64,000 nucleotides of DNA from Opisthorchis felineus (Eukaryota; Platyhelminthes; Trematoda; Opisthorchiida; Opisthorchiidae): the NCBI GenBank assembly GCA_004794785.1, contig SJOL01007224.1, positions 26,633-90,632 on the forward strand, in the 5' to 3' direction. This document shows positions 55,100 to 64,000 of this stretch, one piece after another; within the stretch, counting starts at the first letter, position 1; each line of letters opens with the position of its first letter. The translations under genes and the position numbers were made by a program. The notes beneath the pieces were generated by a model. That model was not told the DNA's origin. It ran no database searches and worked only from the letters and a program-made list of their open reading frames with translations.

Positions 55100-58000
55100 A
55101 TTAGCCTTCAGTTTACCGGAAGCCAACTGTACAAAAACTGAGAAACCTTATGGTTGCGTACAAGATAATAAGATGTGACTACGAGATGGTTCCCATACCT
55201 CTGTAAGCAAAACGGCACTGGTGAACCGGTGCTTTGCATACTGTTCTGATTAGAAAATACGCTCAGCTTACTAGCTTCTTCGGATTCCATTTGTCTTGCA
55301 GGCCGCCTGCTGCATTTGTAGTACAACCATTCTTAACGCAAAAGAGCGTAGGTGCTTCGATTACTGGATGAGCGCACAAGTATCACACGGTTATTCTTCA
55401 TGCATTCATTTACCGCCTTCTCAAACGCCGTGAGTGGTGAAAAGGATACAGCTGCCGATTTCTCAACAAATGTGAGTGGAGCCACTTCCGAAGCCATAGT
55501 ACAGCATGTTCAAAGTCCAATGCGCGCCAAAAGTTTAGAAGGAGATTAAATAACATAAATCGTGAAAAAATGCCGACAGGTTAGGATGATATTTAGTCTG
55601 AGCACATATGGAACAAAATACAACATTGTGGCTCAAAAGGATTTATTCCACTCGCAAAGATTTTGCAGATAAGAGCATTGTACGTCTTAGTGTCAGCATG
55701 CATGTCTTCAAGGTTAACGAGCAATTACTCAACCCGCTAGTTCGGCGGAATTATTCGTTCGCGTTTCTGATGATGAAGCAGCTGAATACAGACAAACTTT
55801 TGTTACCCTAGAGCAAAAGATGTGCAGCAAGGTTCTTAACCCTAAACTTTATAGAGAAAGGCACTCAGCCTGGAAGCCGTTTTGGAATTTAACAATATTC
55901 ACTTAAGAGTAGACTAGTGTACCCAATTGTGCGGAAAACTGATTAAAAACACCGGTTTTCAAAGGCCCCTTCTTAAAGTATGACAAGGTCTTGGTGATAA
56001 AATTAATCGCACTCAAGTATATCCGTGTGATTGTTTAGTGAAAACCTGTGAATTAATCATGCAGTTTCTTTACAGCTGTCACAGGTAGGTTAGGTCAAAG
56101 TAGGTTGACTTCGTAAAAAAGGGGATTTGTAAGAGCAATTACATACTCAAGTTCTGTACTTAGCAAGCCATGGAAGCGTGAATCATGCCAGCAGTCCCAA
56201 GATGTAAGCACGCAACAAAGACTGTCAGCAGTGGTAGATAGGCTGCAGAAATGAAGATAGACAACCTGGACTAGATGGCTTTAGTGGGAAGAAGAGCAAA
56301 AACATGACCACACTCGATTTCATTCAGTGGGGAGGAATGCTGACTCCTGCTATATTTCTTTAAACAGTACTTACCGGTCAAGTTTACCAGATAGGCACAA
56401 GAGAACATTTCTCTGCCGAAGACAAGATATTCGGTTGATCCACTGGACTTTTTGTTTACAGGAAAATCGTATCATTTCCAAAATGGACACAAGAACATTT
56501 TAGTTTAAACGAGGACTATTAGCCCCCAAAGCTTACAGAGTGCTTCCACTTGGAACTTCTGATCGGCAAACGAGATTTAAGTCCTCACTACTTTCTTTAT
56601 GCGGCTGAACATACTCTAATGATTACTTTGATCTCAAAGGTCGATTTTGCTCCAGGCTACCTAGTTGCTAAAATTTTCAACCTTTGACCGCTCATCCCAT
56701 CGCAAATACCTACCCATTTACCGGAAAAATCAAGAAATTTCATATTTTCCACGCGAAGTGTGATATATTGATAGACAGGTAAGTGTGCTGAAAAAAGTGC
56801 AAAATTTGTAACAAACAGAAAAGCTGTTTGACAGTGACCGTGTCTTTTGACAGCAAGAGGCTTCTAGAATGTAAACAAGAAAAGAGAACGATAAGTTATC
56901 GCTACCGAGAGAAACTGCACATGTCCACACTTGCTGTGCGCCGGAGTAGACATTGTGGTTCAGTAGACCCACGTGTAATAAAGTTGTCACTAGCTTATTT
57001 GTTTAATGTTTATAGATGTATTGATTTTCTATATGAACCACGTGAGTTAACAGGTACTCAAGAACAGCAGTTTTAACTTTGAGGATGTTCTTGTATTTTA
57101 AATTATTTGACTCCTAGCAGGTTAAAATTTACAACAAAAGCTCGTTTTAGCCGCACTATTTGCAATTTGACGTTTCTATTCCTACAGAAAAATTTACCTG
57201 TGAAGTGGAATAGTCCTACTCAGGTGTTTTCCTTAGTCGTCAAACTCAGATTTACTATTGCCAAGGTTGTCAACGAGTTTTTCTGGTATGAAGCTTCCTA
57301 CAGCAAACTATGCGCAGTCATTCAGTCTGAGTCTCTAGGATGACACGATTTAACCAACCGAACCTTAGATTTAGCAGAAGAAAACTTTTGAAGGAACAAA
57401 AAAACTTCCTAATCGTTAAAATTCTCTTTAGTGTAAAGGGAATTCAATTGGAAACTCCAGTCGAAGAATAATCCCGAACACTCTGTATGGCAACTCAGTT
57501 GTATCGCGCCCAAAACTTGGTAATAAAAGGCTTCAGCCAACGTCTTGATTGCTTAAATTAGACAGTTTCTTGATGGAATAGAATGCGAAAGGTAGTGTAC
57601 TATGATAATCAACCGTATATCGTTAAAGCAGAGTATAAAAGCGGAACAGGTCGTGTCGTGGTATGATTTCTCTGGAGAACCTTGCCCAACATAGAACAGA
57701 TGAAGTAAAAAAGCAATATTGTGCACCATGCTGTGTCTTGACTTTGAAGTTTCCGTATTATAACCCCCATAGCACTAAACCGAGTTTGGCCTCGAAACTC
57801 CAAACACTTTAGTTGTTTTACCAATAAGATCAATCGGGACAAATCCATGTCACTCATTTCAAAAATATGTTTAACATCCAGGAACATTCCAGTTCTTGAC
57901 CACAGTCCTGAATGGACGAGCATAAAACTGGCTACTATGGTAGCTTGGTTTTTCAGATATGTTTGATTTGAAGTAACAATGCAGTTGACAATCCACTAGG

Positions 58001-58540
58001 CTACGGGAGGTCTTTATGCGCCCTCATTCCTGAAGGTTTGTCACTGAAACTGCGGAAGAATCTTCTCCTATTTGCTTAATTTTTCAGAAGTTAACGTGTA
58101 TTACTGAACGAATCTTACCTCTCCCTGTGTTTCGGAGATAGTGAAAGACGAAAGTATGTCTAAATTAAGATTATTGTTGGTGGCTTAACAAAATTTGTAC
58201 TTTTAAGGAACATTCATCAAGTTGAGCTCAGGATTCCGATTCCGGAGGATGCAGAGACATTTTGAGCAAACAAAATGTGTGAGGTGTTATAATGTTGAAG
58301 GAATATTCCACATCCGAAATTTTTGGATTTGTGCATTTGATTCTGAATAATCCTGAACTTGGGTGTCAGTCATTTCAAGTTTACAAAATCATTCCATAAT
58401 GATACTGATGAAGATTTGTTTAATTTTATCAGAATCGGCTGGGATGTAGGTGTCAGACAATCCTAAAATCTCACAGGCGTGCTTAAAAATTGGACAGTCA
58501 AAACACAAGGTTCTGCTTGGAAGGAAATTGCCCGAAATTA
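55100..58540. other. No gene seen
   Basis: AT-richer than the left part of the window. Short frames only (up to about 104 codons, 57609-57923 on the - strand); nothing recognised. Confidence 0.4.
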
Positions 58541-58543
58541 GCG

Positions 58544-58738
58544 AAATACACTCATTTGCGTACCAATTTGGTTTCTGATGAGTGACTCATCTGAAACCCG
58601 GCTGAATATATTGTTTATGATGTTTTTAAGCCTGATTTCGCCTATTCGGTTGTTTAAGGATATCACAAACGAAAGATTCAGCCGGGTTCCAGGTGAGTCT
58701 CCCGTCAAAACCAAACTGATATGTAAGTGAGTGTATTT
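58544..58738. repeat. Near-palindromic inverted repeat
   Basis: Left arm from AAATACACTCATTTGCG (58544) to about 58636, right arm from about 58648 to GTGAGTGTATTT (58738). The reverse complement of the right arm lines up with the left arm across some 90 bp (AAATACACTCA, TTTGGTTTTGACGGGAGACTCACCTGGAACCCGGCTGAAT-like positions) with a centre of about 10 bp. Could fold into a long hairpin. Confidence 0.8.
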
Positions 58739-58947
58739 GTCGAAATCCGTCCAATTTGGGTATGAGTAGAACATAAGGTTGACGGCAAATCGGGGACTAC
58801 GCCTACCTGATGAGACCCAAGAAGGGAAAAACCGATCTTGGGCTGTAGAAGCGTTTTGAGCAACCTTATGAGTAGTGTATTACGTCTAGGCAACAAAGTA
58901 TTATGATATCTCGAATATCGTACCAAATGAAACCTGGTGCAGCACAT

Positions 58948-59040
58948 TCGGTTGCTTAAGATAACCATAAGCAAGAGATTCAGCTGCTTTACAGGTGAGT
59001 CTCCCGTCAAAACCGAACTGATATGCATATGAGTGTATTT
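58948..59040. repeat. Third copy of the palindrome arm
   Basis: TCGGTTGCTTAAGATAACCA ... CAGGTGAGTCTCCCGTCAAA ... ATGAGTGTATTT, same orientation as the right arm of the palindrome, 300 bp downstream. Confidence 0.8.
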
Positions 59041-59674
59041 CGCTAAGCTAGTGTCAACTATCCGAAAGAATTTGTCCAAACCTCTAAATTAGAATGCCTT
59101 CCGATTCTCGACGGATGTTCTGTGATGAAGCCGCCAGCTTATTTGTTATTGTTTTCGCTAATATACTGGAACTAATAAAAATCATAGTCTGTGAGAAATC
59201 ATGACCCTAGGATGACTCATTTTTACATTTTCCCCAAATTAGAAGAAAGAACAAAGTGCTTCCTTAAAAAAGATGGATATTGCTAGCGCAGTGAATTAAT
59301 AGAAACTGCAGATGAATCTGTTAAGATGGACTTTTAGTAAAACGATAAACAAGGTAGTACAATGGAGTGACCGCCTAATGTTTATGTCGAAGTAGCACCG
59401 ATGTTTTACTGGCTTATTTGAGCAGTTCGACTGCTGAGAATGGGTAAAACTGCTTAATCTTAACGCACCTTGATTAGGCCTTATGATAGCCAAACTATCA
59501 GCCTAAAGCTTTTGTTGAAATTACTTTATCCAAGATTGCTTCAAAGTACCAGCTTCACTAGCTATGTAGAGTTGGTAACCTTCTAATGGGCCGTTTAATG
59601 GTTGTCTGAAAGTGTTAACTAGGAGGCCACAAGACCGATCCTTGTCCACCCAGCAGTGATATTGAGATATTCAA

Positions 59675-60050
59675 TAGAGTTTTTCTCCTGTCATTGAAGC
59701 CAACCTATGCTGAAAAGCCGACAGGTACTATACAGCTGTTTCGTCCTTGATGGGAATCATCAGCAGTGCGCATCTTACGCATCTCGCGCATATAAGTGCG
59801 CATTTCAGATAGTTTCGAACCCGCTATCGTCTGGTCAGTGGTTGAACACCTAGCTGTTTGGCCAATATTGGTCGACCATCAACGTGATTAGCCCTTACTT
59901 AGACACGATATAGAGCCACCAACCATTCAATAACGGAAACCACATCACGTGATCACGTAGTGGTTGGCTCCATGAGCGACGAATTCACACAAGGAACCTT
60001 CACACGTCCAGTGAAATTATCCGTCCTCTGAGCTGCTTATTGATTCGTCG
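59675..60050 (-). repeat. Repeat family B, long copy
   Basis: Contains CATTGAAGCCAACCTATGCT, GGGAATCATCAGCAGTGCGC, TTCGAACCCGC, GGAAACCACATCACGTGATC and GAAATTATCCGTCCTCTGAG in the same order as the other copies. About 375 bp, the longest of the three. Confidence 0.75.
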
Positions 60051-60809
60051 TAATTGCCGAACAATTACGCACGTAAGATTGTGTTTTACGCAGGACGTTT
60101 TATATGTATTCGTATTTACTAATTTGTCCAGTTCAGTTGCCCAAAATCTTGGGAAACGCAAGTCGCTTTTGTAGGTCACCAAGTTTTGCTGAACTTGGAA
60201 ACCGATTTGCAAACAGTTCGTCACAAGTCGTGGACACGGTTAAGTGCAAATGAATATAAGTAATTCGGGTGACAACGTAACTTAACACGCCAGTGAACAC
60301 TGTATCTACCACAGCCTTGATTGGTCAGTTTTTACAAGGTCAATGAATAGTGTTGGTCTAACTACATGACACAATCTAGATAGGGGAAGCGAAAATCTCA
60401 TCTGCGCGCTGACAATGTCTCCTAAAGCGTTTGAAAACCTGTTAATAAGCTTAGAAATGAGGTCCTTGTTTTTGTGAGTAATTACATGCTTTAGGCACCT
60501 GAGTACACATAATATATTGTTAAGGATAGAAAATGAGCAGTAAGTTAAGGCTTAATATAAGGTAAATGCATGGGAACTTGCCTATTTCTTGTAGCCCTGG
60601 CATATGAAAATAAACAGTAAGGTAGTTTTCAGTGGTTGTAGCCGCCTGTGTGATTTTGTTCCATTTTGTCAAGTTTCACTCCATTCATACGTGCATGCCT
60701 TGTTTTAACAACTTTGATTAACTTTTGAATACGTTTTGAAAAGTCTTGACAAATATGCTGATGTGACCTTTTTGCTTATTGCCGTCGTAATCAGTCAGTT
60801 AACCATCGT

Positions 60810-60985
60810 TCAGCTGTAGCACACTTTTGGTGCCTAGCTGACATACTACCCGAAAGAGGCACGAGGTATGTGAGTTGTTCAAGCTTAGACAGGAGCAATC
60901 GGGGTGCGGACGGGAGGTCAGATTCGAACCACGGGACTTCAGGTAAGCAAGTTTGCATCTAAATCACTGAAACATCCCAGCCATA
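60810..60985 (-). repeat. tRNA-derived SINE, family A
   Basis: Read on the - strand it has TTCAGTGATTTAGATGCAAA (degenerate A-box), CCGTGGTTCGAATC (B-box) and the family body ending in AGCTAGGCACC. Confidence 0.65.
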
Positions 60986-60999
60986 GATTACAGACTATC

Positions 61000-62937
61000 C
61001 AGACTGTTCGTGGAGCAATTAGGTCCCCTTGCGCAACATTGATCGAGAAAAATATGTGAGTATTGGATTCGGGTCTCATTAGTTAGAATATATGGCCTAT
61101 GGCTTCAAAGCTGAAACAAACCAGTCGCATTGTGTTGGATGCTGTGGTGAAATTTGGCTTTATCTGACCTACATCCTACTTGCATAAAAAAAAATCTCGA
61201 AATATTGGTGTAACGGTGCATACTACTGATGATACGCTAGTAGAGTCTTGTTAGGTTTAGAAGTGCCGTCCCCACATCTGAGGGAAGGTAAAAGTTGTTA
61301 TGGGACCTATTTGCAGGGCTTGTTCATGGTTGTTTAATATTAAAAAAACGTCCAGAAAAGTTCAAACGAAGGCTTGAAAATGTTCAGTTCCAAAAAAACT
61401 ACTCAAATGAGATTTTTACTTTTGGGTCTAATGGCTTATATCCACTTAGTTCCTGTTCCGAGAGATCAGCTGGATAGCCCTTCAAAACGGAAACGGTTCA
61501 TTGTAGGGAGTTAACTACGCCTGGATAAACACACACTATGCGATACAGCATTCTGTATACGTGATTGTTTGAATTGGTTTTGCGTGTTGTGGAACACTTC
61601 GACAGAAGCCGTACTGGTAACATTTGAAACCTTTTTTAAGCTTATCACACTGGATAGTGAAAAACTGGGTCCTACATAAAATTCACGGTGCTTGGATAAC
61701 CTAGACGTAAGAGATCCGGACATCAGGAAAACGCTACAGATAATGTTGTATGTCATTAGAATTTTTCGCAGTCAAAGCACGGTGTTTTAGGGCTTTATGA
61801 AGTATTCCTAACGTTCTGACCACGATGGGTAAAGTTTGCTGAGGACTAACATCGCCAATTTTTGCCGCATTTTGCCCGTAGTAGTCAAAACGTCAGAACT
61901 GTGGCATGATGCTCTCAATAGTATGTTTTATTTGTCATCTTCCAGTCATCTTTGTAGTTGAAACAGACCTCTCGTTTTTGCATCAAAAGGCCTGTTTCTA
62001 CTTAAATCTCAGATACTTTAGGCCTGCAGCTACTCCAGAGTAACCGGTCGACACAAACGTTTGGATTCAGGTTGTATTCCACAAGGACATTGAAGGCAGT
62101 ATCCCATCAATCTGGGGGCTGTTTCACCGGTCCTACCCAACATTCATCACCGGACCATTCAACAGTCATGTCGTTCTTACTAACACAAAATGTGGCTGGA
62201 GTCACAGACTGTTGGGATTTTCTCTTTTTTAAAATTAGAGAGCTCAACTCATGTGGTCGTGTAAGTAGTTACCCATCTTGTTGTACGTCATGTTTGCTCT
62301 CTTATTGCCGGGGCTATTGGGCTTCTCTTTAATGGTTGTGCATTGTTTGCATAAGTTGCTCTCGGAGTGACTACTGTAAACCTTTGCAATTTCTGGAAGT
62401 TTTATGTAGCTGAAAAATAGGTCAAAGCAGAATACCTTTGGTGAAAAAATTTGCGGCAAATAAAAAACTTGGCGAAACCAAGACAAAACCAAACAAAAAA
62501 ACAGCTACAGGAAAAAATGTAAGAACTTGCATATTGTGGGTAGTCCTCCTAAACAAAGTTAAAATAGAAAAGCCATTGTTCAAATTTCAAAAACAGTGGA
62601 CAATCAGTAATCGATATCTCGTCAAAAATTCAGCGGTTGTTTCAACAAGCTCTTAAGATTTAAATTTCAGCAACAGTGTTTTAACATTTCTTGAGTGTCT
62701 CATCTGTCATTCAAGTCGATTCTGACGATTATTGCGAAAATAAGGGCGCAGTTTCAACAAGGCTTGCTGTGTTGTTTGTCTCAGTACTTTTCAATCGCTA
62801 CAACAAAAATGATGCTCCATATTTATGCCTCATCTTTGCTACAAATTTTTTTCTGTACCTCTTTCGATTACTCGGAGTCGTCGGCCTTTCCCGATATGGT
62901 TTAGAGCTGACGAATAACCGCTTGTCCTGACAAACAT
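61000..62937. other. No gene seen
   Basis: AT-rich, short frames on both strands, no splice-supported coding block found. Confidence 0.4.
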
Positions 62938-63300
62938 TTCATCCTGTAATTGAAGCCAATCTATGCTAAAATCCGAGAATCACTGTACACCTCTCTCATC
63001 CTTATTGGGAATCATCAGAAGTGAGCATCTCACGTAACTCAGAAGGCTTCAAACTCGCGATCTTCCGGGCTGTGTTTGAATATTTAGCAGCTTGATCGCG
63101 AGCGGCTAAACAAAAGTATGATTAGCTGTCAGTTAGACAGGATAAAGCGCCACCCATCCTTCACCCACGGAAATTGCACCAAGTGGTCACGCATTAACTG
63201 ACCCCTCGAGTGACGACATTTCAAATGGAGGTTTCACTCATCGGGTAAGTTTTATGCTTCCTCTGAGCAACTTACGGATTGTCGCTAGATTAGTTTCGAG
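62938..63300 (-). repeat. Repeat family B copy
   Basis: Same order of blocks: ATTGAAGCCAATCTATGCTA, GGGAATCATCAGAAGTGAGC, ATCTTCCGGGC, GCGCCACCCATCCTTCACCC, CTCGAGTGACGACATTTCAA, then CTTCCTCTGAGCAACTTA. Confidence 0.75.
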
Positions 63301-63764
63301 ATTCCCCGCAGATTCCTGACTTTAATAGCACGCTTGTCTGAAGTGGGATTTAGAAGTACAAACCAGGTTGCACAGTGAAATACGCCTTTCTTGGAGACTC
63401 AGTTATATACAATTTCATTTCAGTGTTTGGTAGCCAATGTACGGTTTATCTGTCCCCCCAACAAGGTGCTTGCGCGGACGTTATTTTTCTTACAAGCCGA
63501 GAGAACGCGATCGCCTGCACAAGGCGTGAAACCTAGAAGGCCACAGACAAAAAATCCAATTATTTTGAGTTTGATTGTAAAGATTTTAACAGTTCTAGCA
63601 CTTTGATGGCTGTTTGGGACCGGGATGCGTGGGTTAGCTTTACTATCATTACAAGACTAGATCAGTGGTCGTTTAGACTGGTGGTTGAACATCAACTACA
63701 AATGTGTATCCTTGTTTTGTTTTACCTCTACATGCTATAATTTACGCGGATTTTTTCACTTTCA

Positions 63765-63968
63765 GTGTCAGGTATCTGTTGGGCGACAAATGTCACCACT
63801 CAGTTAATTTTAATACAAAGACCAAAAGGTGGTAAGATCGCGGAATTTATGCACGACTTCCTGTTGTTTGTTCCACCTTCCAATTTCTTGGATGGCACCA
63901 TCTGCCAAGTAAACAGTAGTGACTTAGCCACACAAACCACAGGATTTATTTTCTACGCCGCTTCGTAG
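63765..63968 (+). other. Unassigned exon-like open frame
   Basis: Preceded by a good acceptor (TTTTTTCACTTTCAG). Contains RPKGGKIAEFMHDFLLFVPP. The K-P-x-x-x-x-E-F-x-x-D-F-x pattern occurs upstream of the block seen at 53.7 kb in CACTA-like transposases, so this could be a second fragment, but the evidence is weak. A similar acceptor and frame begin at 63423. Confidence 0.2.
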
Positions 63969-64000
63969 CTAAGAAGACTGGTGTGCTGGTCACAGTCCGG

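Noticed and set aside
1..64000. CRISPR arrays, bacterial operons, ribosome binding sites or a prokaryotic defence system
   Set aside because: Spliced genes and LINE/SINE remnants show a eukaryotic genome; no regularly spaced repeats were seen.

Overview
This is eukaryotic DNA: genes are split by GT-AG introns, there are no bacterial operons, and degraded retroposons lie between and inside genes. I read it as a flatworm, most likely a digenean trematode (fluke). The grounds are the LINE reverse-transcriptase remnants, the tRNA-derived SINEs, and one gene whose first three introns are only 35-46 nt while the later ones are 0.9-4.2 kb. That 5'-small/3'-large intron pattern is known from schistosome genomes. 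The organism call is inference; no marker gene fixes the species.

Two genes can be rebuilt with consistent splice phases. On the + strand, 13634-16297 encodes a three-exon Elongator subunit of the ELP6 type (about 293 aa). On the - strand, 35861-16912 encodes an eleven-exon DEDDh 3'-5' RNA exonuclease of the REXO5/NEF-sp type (about 643 aa), with all five catalytic acidic/His residues present across four separate exons. The two genes converge; their stop codons are about 0.6 kb apart. Each has a strong 3' splice acceptor just upstream of its start codon (29 nt and 16 nt), which would fit spliced-leader trans-splicing. A third, incompletely resolved + strand gene occupies about 2.1-9.7 kb. I can see four exons, the last encoding a C-terminal membrane anchor; its identity is uncertain.

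The remainder is mostly decayed mobile DNA. Sense-strand LINE fragments of an RTE-like lineage lie at 2.95-4.33, 5.5-5.8 and 8.6-9.0 kb. Antisense LINE fragments lie at 36.8-37.3, 37.6-38.5, 40.3-41.3 and 49.9-50.3 kb. A tRNA-derived SINE family occurs at 0.9-1.1, 9.97, 21.2-21.4, 29.6, 34.3 and 60.8 kb. A second repeat with a tRNA-like module occurs at 7.7, 59.7 and 63.0 kb. A CACTA-like (En/Spm-type) transposase C-terminal fragment lies at 53.7 kb, and a near-perfect palindrome plus a third copy at 58.5-59.0 kb. From 36 to 64 kb I see no host gene I can support; several open frames there are described as unassigned.
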